Below, piece by piece: positions 50,248 to 57,940 of a stretch of 64,000 bases of DNA. Below the pieces are notes generated by a model. The model made no database searches. It was not told the origin of the DNA and was given only the letters and a program-made list of their open reading frames with translations. Within the stretch, counting starts at the first letter, position 1. Each line of letters starts with the position of its first letter. The stretch is from DATBLE01 sp046734335. Lineage in GTDB: Bacteria; Actinomycetota; Thermoleophilia; Gaiellales; Gaiellaceae. The stretch is taken from contig JBKPRA010000122.1 of assembly GCA_046734335.1 (NCBI GenBank), positions 1 to 64,000 on the forward strand. Direction: 5' to 3'. Both the position numbers and the translations under genes were made by a program.

Positions 50248-50951
50248 CGACGGAGCTCGTCTACGGGCGGCGTGCCGTTCGGGAGGCGCTACACGGGCGG
50301 CGGGAGGTGGTCGAGCTGCTGGCCACCGAGCGCGCCGCGCGAGACGGATGGGGGCGCAAGCCCAAGGTCGTTCCCGAGAGAACGCTGACCGAGCTTGCGG
50401 GCACACGCGACCACCAGGGCGTGGTTGCACGCGTCGAGCCCTTTCGATATGCGGACGCGTACGAGCTAGCCGTCGGCGAGCCGCTGCTCGTCGCGCTCGA
50501 CCAGGTGACCGATCCGCGGAATCTGGGCGCGGTGATCCGCTCCGCAGAGGGTGCGGGTGCGACCGGCGTGATCCTGCCGGCGCACAACTCCGCACGGGTG
50601 ACGCCTGCGGTCGCACGCTCGTCTGCAGGTGCGGTCGAGCACCTGCCGGTGGCGGTCGTGCCGAACCTGGCCCGCTACCTGAACGAGGTGAAGGGGTCGC
50701 GGCTCTGGGTCTACGCCGCCGATGCCGGCGGACAGCCCATGGCCGACACCGACCTGTCGGGGGGACTGTTCCTGGTCTTCGGAGCCGAGGGGAAGGGGAT
50801 CCGGCCGCTCGTCCGGCGAGCCTGCGACGCCAGCGTGTCGATTCCGCTGTCCGGGCGGGTCGAGTCGCTGAACGTCTCGGTCGCCGCCGCGGTGCTGCTC
50901 TACGAGGCGCAGAGGCAGCGCAGTGCCGTGGGCTCGAGGGAGGCACAATGA
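50244..50951 (+). CDS. rlmB: 23S rRNA guanosine-2251 2'-O-methyltransferase (TrmH/RlmB family)
   Basis: A 235-residue SpoU-type methyltransferase. The short N-terminal substrate-binding domain (VYGRRAVREALHGRREV) precedes the knotted SAM-binding core: ALDQVTDPRNLGAVIRSAE, FGAEGKGIRPLVRRACD and IPLSGRVESLNVSVAAAVLL. It methylates ribose in the peptidyl-transferase centre. The order gltX-cysS-rlmB, with all genes overlapping, supports a translation operon. Confidence 0.92.
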   Translation: MTTELVYGRRAVREALHGRREVVELLATERAARDGWGRKPKVVPERTLTELAGTRDHQGVVARVEPFRYADAYELAVGEPLLVALDQVTDPRNLGAVIRSAEGAGATGVILPAHNSARVTPAVARSSAGAVEHLPVAVVPNLARYLNEVKGSRLWVYAADAGGQPMADTDLSGGLFLVFGAEGKGIRPLVRRACDASVSIPLSGRVESLNVSVAAAVLLYEAQRQRSAVGSREAQ

Positions 50952-50998
50952 AGCAGAGGCGCCGACCCGGGCGGCGCCGGAGCAACAACGTTGCCTGA
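50948..50998 (+). CDS. Possible 16-residue basic leader peptide
   Basis: ATG 50948 overlaps the rlmB stop as ATGA and encodes a 16-residue Arg-rich peptide ending just past the TTG start of the next gene. Its position could couple translation of rlmB to the downstream nuclease. It may be only a coupling device or a chance frame. Confidence 0.25.
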   Translation: MKQRRRPGRRRSNNVA

Positions 50999-51428
50999 CA
51001 CCACGCTCTATCTCTTCGACGGCTACAACCTGCTTCACGCGGGCGGATACGGCGACGTCCGCGAACTCGTGGACAGACTCGCGAGCTTCGTCGCCCAGGC
51101 CGGCGCGCGGGGCATCGTCGTCTTCGACGGGCACGGCCAGGATCTCGAGCGCGGTCCGCTGTCGGTGCGGTACGCGCCGCATGCGGACACGATGCTGGAA
51201 CGGCTTGCGGCCGAGCATCGCGGGCAGGAGCAGGTCTGTCTCGTCTCGTCCGACCTCGCCGTCCGCGGCACATCGGGAGTGGAGGTGCGCAAGCTCTCCT
51301 CGAAGACCTTCGTGCGCGACCTCGGCTCGACCGAGCACTCCGAAAGGGCGCAGCTGCGCCTCGGTGAGCGCCTCGACGAGGAAACGCGGGCGAAGCTTGA
51401 AAAGCTGCGCAGAGGGCAAGAGACTTAG
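50991..51428 (+). CDS. NYN/PIN-like nuclease (YacP/Rae1 family)
   Basis: A 145-residue protein with the PIN-like metal core: TLYLFDGYNLLHAGGYGDVR, GIVVFDGHGQ and VCLVSSDLAVRG. YacP relatives are ribosome-associated endoribonucleases that cut mRNA in the A site. The gene follows the rRNA methyltransferase closely, with TTG 50991 as start. A translation-linked RNA role fits the neighbours. Its C-terminus is rich in Glu and Arg. Confidence 0.82.
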   Translation: MPDTTLYLFDGYNLLHAGGYGDVRELVDRLASFVAQAGARGIVVFDGHGQDLERGPLSVRYAPHADTMLERLAAEHRGQEQVCLVSSDLAVRGTSGVEVRKLSSKTFVRDLGSTEHSERAQLRLGERLDEETRAKLEKLRRGQET

Positions 51429-51452
51429 CGAGCGGAAAAAATGCAAAACCTC

Positions 51453-51481
51453 TTGTAACTTCTGCGAGAGGGTGCTATGTT
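51453..51481 (+). promoter_or_regulatory. sigH promoter
   Basis: TTGTAA (51453-51458) and TATGTT (51476-51481) are separated by 17 bp. The predicted leader is about 60 nt, with AGGAGA just before ATG 51550. This is one of the clearest housekeeping-like promoters in the window. Confidence 0.6.
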
Positions 51482-51549
51482 CCGCCTCAACCTGAGGGTG
51501 AGGCTTACGTCGTCACACCCGATTCTGCCCCAGATCCCAGGAGACTCCA

Positions 51550-52215
51550 ATGCCCGCACGCGCCGCAACCGCAGTCCGGACACAGCAGAAGTCTCAACGT
51601 GAGCTAGAGGATTTGCAGTTGGTCATGCGCGTCCACAACGGCGACGAGCGCGCCCGCGAGACGCTGATCCAGCGATACACCGGCTTCGTGCGAATGAAGG
51701 CCAGCTCGTACTTCATCGCCGGCGGCGAGCCGGAGGACCTGGTGCAGGAGGGGCTGATCGGCCTATGCAAGGCGATGCGCGATTTTCGCGCCGACAAGGA
51801 GACGTCGTTTCGCTCGTTCGCCGAACTGTGCGTGACCCGGCAGATCATCACCGCGATCAAGACGGCCACGCGCTACAAGCACGCGCCGCTGAACACCTAC
51901 GTGTCGTTCTCGCAGACGCCGGCCGGGCAGGACCCCGACTCCGACGTGACCCTCGGCGACGCGCTTCCAGGCTCCCACGTGAACGACCCCTCGGTGGCGG
52001 TGATCTCGACCGACGAGCTGAAGTCGCTCGTCTTCTGTCTCGGCACCGGTCTCTCGCCGCTCGAGGCCGATGCTCTTCGGATGTACCTCGAGGGCTCGTC
52101 CTACGAGGACATGGCGGATCTGCTGGGCTGCGACACGAAGGCGATCGACAACGCCCTCCAGCGCGTCAAGCGGAAGATCCTGCAGCACCAACGCGCACGC
52201 GAAGTCCTGCAGTAA
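51550..52215 (+). CDS. sigH: RNA polymerase sigma factor SigH-like
   Basis: A 221-residue sigma-70-family protein close to the SigH/Spo0H group. Region 2 holds LQLVMRVHNGDERARETLIQ and GGEPEDLVQEGLIGLCKAMRDF with the FRSFAELCVTRQIITAIK core-binding and -10 helix. Region 4 is SPLEADALRMYLEGSSYEDM then LLGCDTKAIDNALQRVKRKI. Spo0H controls the early stationary phase in Bacillus, but in deep actinobacteria the group is a vegetative or stress factor. No anti-sigma gene adjoins. Confidence 0.88.
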   Translation: MPARAATAVRTQQKSQRELEDLQLVMRVHNGDERARETLIQRYTGFVRMKASSYFIAGGEPEDLVQEGLIGLCKAMRDFRADKETSFRSFAELCVTRQIITAIKTATRYKHAPLNTYVSFSQTPAGQDPDSDVTLGDALPGSHVNDPSVAVISTDELKSLVFCLGTGLSPLEADALRMYLEGSSYEDMADLLGCDTKAIDNALQRVKRKILQHQRAREVLQ

Positions 52216-52238
52216 CGCGCGTACCATTGAGGCTGAGC

Positions 52239-52311
52239 GCCGGAGTAGCTCAGTTGGTAGAGCAGCTGATTTGTAATCAGCAGGCCGTGGGTTCGAGTCC
52301 CTCCTCCGGCT
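52239..52311 (+). tRNA. tRNA-Thr (anticodon TGT)
   Basis: The cloverleaf has acceptor GCCGGAG/CTCCGGC (52239-52245 with 52304-52310), D arm GCTCAGTTGGTAGAGC, anticodon stem GCTGA/TCAGC with loop TTTGTAA, and T arm GTGGGTTCGAGTCCCTC. The anticodon is TGT. CCA is not encoded. The last base overlaps the stop codon of the gene on the other strand. Confidence 0.95.
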
Positions 52312-53276
52312 TAGGCTGAAGCGAGCGCCTGCTCGAGGTCGGCCCAGAGCTCGTCGGCGTCTTCGAGGCCGACCGACAGGCGCAGGAGCCCGACGGGCAC
52401 ACGGTCCCCTTCCCAGCGGTGCCGTGACTCCATCGTCGACTCGACGCCGCCGAGCGAGGTCGCGTTCTTGATCGAGTGCAGCGCGCGTTCGACCGGCAGC
52501 GGGTCGCCGGGAACGTCGAACGAGAGGAGTCCGCCGAAGCCGGGGTAGCGGACGTTCTCGACCGCAGAATGACCACGCAGGCGCTCGGCGAGCACGGTTG
52601 CGGTACCGGTTTGTCGTTCGACCCTCACACGCAGGGTCTTGAGCCCGCGCGTGACCAGCGCCGCGACGTCCGCGGCGCAGGCGGGGCCGGTGCGTTGTCG
52701 GAATTGCCAGAGCCGCCGGTGGTCGGCGGCGTCGCGCGAGATGATCGCGCCTGCGAGCGCGTCCGAGTGGCCGGCGAGGTACTTCGTAGCCGAGTGAAGG
52801 ACGAAGTCGGCACCGTGGTCGAGCGGGCGCAGAAAGACGGGCGTCGCGGCGGTCGAGTCGACGACGACCCGCGCCGGATGCGCTGTGGCGGCCTCGAGGT
52901 CGGGCATCGTCAGGAATGGGTTCGACGGCGCCTCCAGCCAGATCAGGTCGATCCCGTCGGGCGGCGGCCGGGTCTGATCGAACTCGATCGTGTTCAGGCC
53001 CCACCGGCCGAGCTCCTCTCGCATCATCACCCCGGTGCCGAAGTAACAGCCCTCCGCGAGCGCGACGGTCCTTCCGGGCTCGAGCAGGGCCAGTAGCAGA
53101 GCCAAGGTCGCCGCGGAGCCGGAGGAGAACAGCAGCGCCTGACCGTCCGGCGCACCTTCGAGCGCGGCCAGCGTCCGCTCGGTCTCGGCCCCGGTCGGGT
53201 GCGCATAGCGTGAGTAGAGGAACTCGCCGGGCTCGCCGTCCGCGTAGGGCCAGATAGTGGAGCGGTCGACGCTCAT
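52311..53276 (-). CDS. Trans-sulfuration PLP enzyme (cystathionine gamma-synthase/lyase family)
   Basis: A 321-residue fold-type-I PLP enzyme. PLP lysine in SATKYLAGHSD, substrate loop SRYAHPTGAETERTL, DSTAATPVFLRPLDHGADFV and the C-terminal HRWEGDRVPVGLLRLSVGLED. About 380 residues are usual, so the N-terminal arm is short. These enzymes make or cleave cystathionine or homocysteine. The gene overlaps the MFS gene by ATGA. Specific reaction unknown. Confidence 0.87.
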   Translation of the reverse strand: MSVDRSTIWPYADGEPGEFLYSRYAHPTGAETERTLAALEGAPDGQALLFSSGSAATLALLLALLEPGRTVALAEGCYFGTGVMMREELGRWGLNTIEFDQTRPPPDGIDLIWLEAPSNPFLTMPDLEAATAHPARVVVDSTAATPVFLRPLDHGADFVLHSATKYLAGHSDALAGAIISRDAADHRRLWQFRQRTGPACAADVAALVTRGLKTLRVRVERQTGTATVLAERLRGHSAVENVRYPGFGGLLSFDVPGDPLPVERALHSIKNATSLGGVESTMESRHRWEGDRVPVGLLRLSVGLEDADELWADLEQALASA

Positions 53277-54517
53277 CCGGCGAGACTACCGGCGGGCTCC
53301 GGCCGCAGGTCCTCCAGTTTCCCCATCCGCGCCAATTCGGGGAAGACCCTGATCGACGCCAATGCGATCCCGATCGTGGCGACGCCGCCGGCGACGACCG
53401 TCGCCACCGTGCCGATCAGCGCGGCGACCGCTCCCGACTCGAACGCGCCGAGCTCATTGGAGGCGGAGATGAACACCATCTCGACTGCGCCAACTCGCCC
53501 CCGCAGTTCATTCGGCGTGACGAGTGCGACCGTCGTCGAGCGGATGTTGACGCTGATCATGTCGACGAAGCCGGCGACCGCCAGCGCGACGAGTGTGATC
53601 GGCAGCAGCTTCGAAAGGCCCCAGACGATGTTGGCAGCGCCGAAGAGCACTACCACTGCGATCAGGGTCGGGCCGGCGGCGCGGCGGAGGGGGCGCCGCG
53701 CGAGGATGAGCGCTGCGCCGAGTGCGCCGATTGCGGGCGCGGCCCGGAGCACACCGAGGCCAACCGGTCCGACATGAAGAATCTCCTGCGCGTAGATCGG
53801 CAACAGCGCCACCCCGCCGCCGACCAGCACCGCGAACAGGTCGAGGGTGATCGCCCCGAGTAGCATCCTCGTTCGCCAGACGAAGCGGATCCCGCCGACC
53901 AGGCCGGCGAGCCCGACCGAAGCGTCGCTTCGGTGGGTCTGCACGTGGAGCCCCGCCATCGAGATTCCGGCGATCGCGAAGAGCAGTGCGGCCGCCGCGT
54001 AGACCGCCTCGGGCTGCCAGGCGAAGAGGAGCCCGCCGACCGCAGGCCCCGCGATCACGGCGATCTGCCCGGCGATGGAGCGGAGCGCGACCGCTCCGGG
54101 CACCAGGTCGGGTGGAACCACCTCGGGCGTGAGCGCCTGGTACGCGGGCCAGCCGAGCGCGCTCGCAGCGCCGGTCAGCGCCGCCAGCACGAAGTACGGC
54201 CAGACCACCTGCGCGTCCGCGATGGTGACCGCCAGCAGTGCGCCGGCCACGGCGACCATGACTGCCAGGGCCAGGGCGGCGACGAGCCGGCGCGGCAGCC
54301 GGTCGGCCAGATGGCCCGCCGGCAGAGCGAGGACCAGCAACGGCACGAACTCGGCGAGGCCGATCAGGCCGAGGTCGAGTGGATTCTTGCGGATCGAGAA
54401 GACCTGCCAGCCGACCGCGACCGCGACCATGTTCTCGGCGAAGCGCATGGAGAAGATCGCCGACCAGAGGAACCGGAAGTCGCGCTCCTGGAGCGCCGGT
54501 GGCAGTCGCTGCCGCAT
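53273..54517 (-). CDS. MFS transporter (EntS-like exporter)
   Basis: A 414-residue protein with twelve membrane helices and the MFS motif LPAGHLADRLPRRLVAAL after helix 2. The pattern resembles MFS_3 exporters such as EntS. It may export a siderophore or toxic metabolite; substrate unknown. Its ATG is preceded 6 bp upstream by TAGGTT, so it probably has a leaderless promoter. It is coupled with the downstream PLP gene. Confidence 0.85.
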   Translation of the reverse strand: MRQRLPPALQERDFRFLWSAIFSMRFAENMVAVAVGWQVFSIRKNPLDLGLIGLAEFVPLLVLALPAGHLADRLPRRLVAALALAVMVAVAGALLAVTIADAQVVWPYFVLAALTGAASALGWPAYQALTPEVVPPDLVPGAVALRSIAGQIAVIAGPAVGGLLFAWQPEAVYAAAALLFAIAGISMAGLHVQTHRSDASVGLAGLVGGIRFVWRTRMLLGAITLDLFAVLVGGGVALLPIYAQEILHVGPVGLGVLRAAPAIGALGAALILARRPLRRAAGPTLIAVVVLFGAANIVWGLSKLLPITLVALAVAGFVDMISVNIRSTTVALVTPNELRGRVGAVEMVFISASNELGAFESGAVAALIGTVATVVAGGVATIGIALASIRVFPELARMGKLEDLRPEPAGSLAG

Positions 54518-54556
54518 CGGGCGAACCTAGCAGCGGTCGCCGTTAGGCTCTTGCCC

Positions 54557-56119
54557 GTGGACGAGACCACCGCCAAGAAGATCGCGCGCATGCAGGCACT
54601 GCGCGACGACGCGCTCCACCAGGGCAGTCCCAAGGCGGTCGCGAGCCGGCGCGGGAGCGGTCGGCTGCTCGCCCGCGAGCGCCTGATCAACCTGCTCGAC
54701 CCGGGTTCCTTCGTGGAACTCGACCGCTACGTCCGCCATCGCGAGGTCGAGTTCGGGATGCGCGAGAAGCGGCCGTGGGGGGACGCGGTCGTGACCGGCT
54801 ACGGCACGATCTTCGATCGCAAGGTCTTCGTCTTCTCGCAGGACTTCACGATCTTCGGCGGGTCGCTGAGCGAGGTCTTCGCCGAGAAGATCTGCAAGGT
54901 CATGGACCTGGCCGTCAAGCTCGGCTGCCCGGTGATCGGGATCAACGACTCGGGCGGCGCGCGGATACAGGAGGGTGTCGTGTCGCTGGCCGGGTACGCG
55001 GAGATCTTCTGGCGGAACGTGCAGGCATCGGGGGTGGTACCACAGCTCTCGCTGGTGATGGGGCCGTGCGCGGGGGGCGCCGTCTACTCGCCCGCGATCA
55101 CCGACTTCGTGTTCATGGTCGAGGGCTCGTCGTACATGTTCATCACCGGGCCCGATGTGGTGAAGACCGTCACCGGCGAGGAGGTGACGTTCGAGGATCT
55201 CGGGGGCGCGGCCGCACACGCGACCAAGTCGGGGGTCGCGTCCTTCACGTCACCCGACGAAGAGGCCTGCCTCGAGGACGCGCGCTACCTGCTCTCGTTT
55301 CTCCCGCAGAACAACCTGGAGCAGCCGCCGTTCGCGGAGCCATCGGATCCCGTCGGACGCGAGGCGCCGGAGCTCGACGCTTTGATTCCGGACGAGCCGA
55401 CGAAGCCGTACGACATGAAGGAGGTGATCCGTCACGTGGTCGACGGCGGCGACTTCCTCGAGGTGCACGAGCGCTGGGCGGAGAACATCGTCTGCGGGTT
55501 CGCCCGTCTCGGCGGGCACCCCGTTGGCGTGGTCGGGAACCAGCCGCGGTCGCTCGCGGGCGTGCTGGACATCGACGCGTCGGTGAAGGCCGGGCGCTTC
55601 GTGCGCACGTGTGACGCGTTCAACGTCCCGCTCGTCACCTTCGTCGACGTGCCCGGGTTCCTGCCGGGGACGGCGCAGGAGTGGGGCGGGATCATCCGGC
55701 ATGGGGCGAAGCTGCTGTACGCGTACGCGGAGGCGACGGTGCCGAAGTTGACTGTGATCACGCGGAAGGCGTACGGCGGCGCATACGACGTGATGTCCTC
55801 CAAGCACATTCGGGCCGACTTCAACTTCGCCTGGCCGACGGCCGAGGTGGCCGTGATGGGGCCCGAGGGGGCGGTCAACATCGTCTTCCGGAAGGAGCTG
55901 GAGGGTGACGGCGACCCCGAGGTGGCTGCGCGCCGGGCGGAGCTGATCGACGACTACAAGGCGCGGTTCGCGAATCCGTACACCGCCGCCGAGCGCGGCT
56001 ACGTCGACGACGTGATCGAGCCGCGGCGGACGCGGCCTGTCTTGATCGACGCGCTGGAGACGACGCTGACGAAGCGCGAGCGCCGCCCGCCGCGCAAGCA
56101 CGGAAACATCCCCCTCTGA
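54557..56119 (+). CDS. pccB: Acyl-CoA carboxylase beta subunit (propionyl-CoA carboxylase type)
   Basis: A 520-residue carboxyltransferase of the PccB/AccD5 type. Acyl-CoA half: INDSGGARIQEGVVSLAGYA with GPCAGGAVYSPAITDFVFMV. Carboxybiotin half: FVDVPGFLPGTAQEWGGIIR, KAYGGAYDVMSSKHIRAD and WPTAEVAVMGPEGAVNI. With the biotin carboxylase at 57941 it carboxylates short acyl-CoAs. GTG 54557 is 7 bp after TAGGCT, and no ribosome site is seen. Confidence 0.94.
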   Translation: MDETTAKKIARMQALRDDALHQGSPKAVASRRGSGRLLARERLINLLDPGSFVELDRYVRHREVEFGMREKRPWGDAVVTGYGTIFDRKVFVFSQDFTIFGGSLSEVFAEKICKVMDLAVKLGCPVIGINDSGGARIQEGVVSLAGYAEIFWRNVQASGVVPQLSLVMGPCAGGAVYSPAITDFVFMVEGSSYMFITGPDVVKTVTGEEVTFEDLGGAAAHATKSGVASFTSPDEEACLEDARYLLSFLPQNNLEQPPFAEPSDPVGREAPELDALIPDEPTKPYDMKEVIRHVVDGGDFLEVHERWAENIVCGFARLGGHPVGVVGNQPRSLAGVLDIDASVKAGRFVRTCDAFNVPLVTFVDVPGFLPGTAQEWGGIIRHGAKLLYAYAEATVPKLTVITRKAYGGAYDVMSSKHIRADFNFAWPTAEVAVMGPEGAVNIVFRKELEGDGDPEVAARRAELIDDYKARFANPYTAAERGYVDDVIEPRRTRPVLIDALETTLTKRERRPPRKHGNIPL

Positions 56120-56150
56120 CGGGGCGGTCCGCGAAGGGGACTGTCCCGGA

Positions 56151-57164
56151 CTAGAGCCCTGCCTCGGCGATCGGGCGCCGGGCCCACGCGAAGCGGCTCG
56201 AGTACCAGTCCGACGTCAGCGGTGAGAGCGCAACTCCCTGGTCGGAGGACTGGATGAACCAGCCGCTGCCGAGGTAGATGCCCATGTGGTTGATCTGGGC
56301 AGGCTTCGACCTCGGGCCGGCTGCCCCGAAGAACAGCAGGTCGCCAGGCTGGACTTTCGCCAGTGGGATCCGCCTGGCCGGCGGCACCTCGCCCGCCATC
56401 GCGTACGTCGTCCGGCCGCGCAGGACACCCGGCAGAGTCACAGCGCCGACGTAGGACTGCAGTTTGTAAACGCGCCAGACAAAGCCCGAGCAGTCGAAGC
56501 CGGCCGGGACCTCCGTGCCCGTGCCGAAGGGGTCCTGCGGCGACTCGCTCGTCCCACCCCAGACGTAGGGGTAGCCCACGAACGAGACGGCGGTCTGGAG
56601 CACCGAGCGCTGGAGCCCGGCGAGCGGGGCCGGCCTGAAGGTCGCGGCCAGGGACGTGACGGCGTCGAGATCGCCGGTGTGGAGGACGAGGATCCGCGCG
56701 GCGGAGTAGGCGGCTTCTGCCCTCGTCGCCACGCTGTCGGGCCCGAGCTCGAGGAAGTCCTGGGCGGCGGGATGATTGACGCGCAGCCCGAGCAGCCGCG
56801 CAACCGTCTCGGTCCCGAACGCACGTGTCGGTACCAGGCCGGCCGCCCGGATCGACGCGGTGAACTGGCGCGCGACGGGTAGGAGCCCCAGCCCGCCGAC
56901 GAGCTGGGCGTCGAGCTGGGCGATCGTGACCGGCACCGTCGGGTTGGCGACCGGAGCCTGCTGCTTCCCGGTCAACCCGCCGACGAGGTCGCCGAGCTCG
57001 CCGGCGGTCAGGGCGTCGTCCGGCCGGAAGGCGGCTGCCTTCCCTCCCATCAGCCCGCGCGCGGTGACGACCTTGATCTGCGGCTGCGCCCACGAGGTCG
57101 CCGCCGACGCCGGGGCGGCGAGGACGAGCCCGAGGACGGCACAGGCGAGGGCGCGGCGGATCAT
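56151..57164 (-). CDS. Secreted NlpC/P60 peptidase with SLH-like N-terminus
   Basis: A 337-residue secreted protein. After a signal peptide (ALACAVLGLVLAAPASA) come S-layer-homology-like segments (VVTARGLMGGKAAAFRPDDA). The catalytic domain (about 190-337) has VSFVGYPYVWGG, the cysteine in FDCSGFVWRVY and histidine in NHMGIYLGSG. NlpC/P60 enzymes cut peptidoglycan stem peptides. It is probably anchored by its SLH-like part and remodels the wall. Confidence 0.88.
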   Translation of the reverse strand: MIRRALACAVLGLVLAAPASAATSWAQPQIKVVTARGLMGGKAAAFRPDDALTAGELGDLVGGLTGKQQAPVANPTVPVTIAQLDAQLVGGLGLLPVARQFTASIRAAGLVPTRAFGTETVARLLGLRVNHPAAQDFLELGPDSVATRAEAAYSAARILVLHTGDLDAVTSLAATFRPAPLAGLQRSVLQTAVSFVGYPYVWGGTSESPQDPFGTGTEVPAGFDCSGFVWRVYKLQSYVGAVTLPGVLRGRTTYAMAGEVPPARRIPLAKVQPGDLLFFGAAGPRSKPAQINHMGIYLGSGWFIQSSDQGVALSPLTSDWYSSRFAWARRPIAEAGL

Positions 57165-57213
57165 CCCTCTGTGTTTCGTCCGTCGGCCGATGCTCCTTTA
57201 GGCTGAACCGGCC

Positions 57214-57420
57214 GTGCCCGTCGAGATCACCCCGAAGCCGACCCCGGAGGAACGCGAGGTGCTGCTGCGTGCGCTCGCCGCCCGAAACGGCGGAAACGAG
57301 TGCGCGAGCCCCTGGTGGAAGGCGGGAATCCGCGAGGCGGTCGAGGCCGATTCCGACGAGAACGAGCCCGCTCAGGCGAGCGCGCGCCCGCGCAGCAGCG
57401 CGGGCGCGCCGCGAGCGTAG
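57214..57420 (+). CDS. Small protein, likely acyl-CoA carboxylase epsilon-like subunit
   Basis: A 68-residue protein with a PVEITPKPTPEEREVLLRAL start and a CASPWWKAGIREA tail. The first part resembles the short epsilon subunits that hold actinobacterial acyl-CoA carboxylases together. Placement between the beta subunit (54557) and biotin carboxylase (57941) genes supports this. The last 49 bp overlap pgsA on the other strand. Moderate confidence because epsilon subunits are poorly conserved. Confidence 0.6.
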   Translation: MPVEITPKPTPEEREVLLRALAARNGGNECASPWWKAGIREAVEADSDENEPAQASARPRSSAGAPRA

Positions 57421-57917
57421 TCGAGCCCGGAGATCCAGGTCAGCACCACGGCGACCAGCAGGCCCCACCAGGCGACCGACGTGCTCCAGGCGCCGGCGAC
57501 GGCAAAGCCGCCCAGCGCAGCCGCGACCGCCTGCGACCACGTCTTCAGCTTGCCCAGGTCGCGCGCCTGCAGGACGACGCCGCGCTCGAGGGCGGCGAGC
57601 CGCAGCCCGGAGACGAGCAGCTCCCGCGCCACGATCGCCGCCACCATCCAGCCTGGGAACGCGCCCTCGCCGACGAGGACGATCATGGTCGCCAGCACGA
57701 GCACCTTGTCGGCAACGGGATCGAGCAGCGAGCCGAGCGGCGTCGTTCGCCCCTGCCGCCGCGCCAGCCAGCCGTCGATCTGGTCGGTGGCCATCGCGGC
57801 GATGAACAGCGCCGTCGCCCAGTAGGCATGCCCCGGGAAGTCCCAGATCAAGAGGAGGACGACGAACGGCGTCGCCACGATGCGCGCGAGCGTCAGCTGG
57901 TCGGCCAGGCCGATCAT
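57372..57917 (-). CDS. pgsA: CDP-diacylglycerol-glycerol-3-phosphate 3-phosphatidyltransferase
   Basis: A 181-residue membrane enzyme with the CDP-alcohol phosphotransferase motif DGWLARRQGRTTPLGSLLDP (the D-G-x2-A-R-x8-G-x3-D-x3-D pattern, ending in ADK). It transfers a phosphatidyl group to glycerol 3-phosphate in phosphatidylglycerol synthesis. Four or five membrane helices are present. ATG 57917 is 7 bp after TATTCT on the minus strand. Family sisters exist, so PgsA rather than a related enzyme is likely but not certain. Confidence 0.87.
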   Translation of the reverse strand: MIGLADQLTLARIVATPFVVLLLIWDFPGHAYWATALFIAAMATDQIDGWLARRQGRTTPLGSLLDPVADKVLVLATMIVLVGEGAFPGWMVAAIVARELLVSGLRLAALERGVVLQARDLGKLKTWSQAVAAALGGFAVAGAWSTSVAWWGLLVAVVLTWISGLDYARGAPALLRGRALA

Positions 57918-57940
57918 TCCGTGGAGAATACGTCGCGCTC

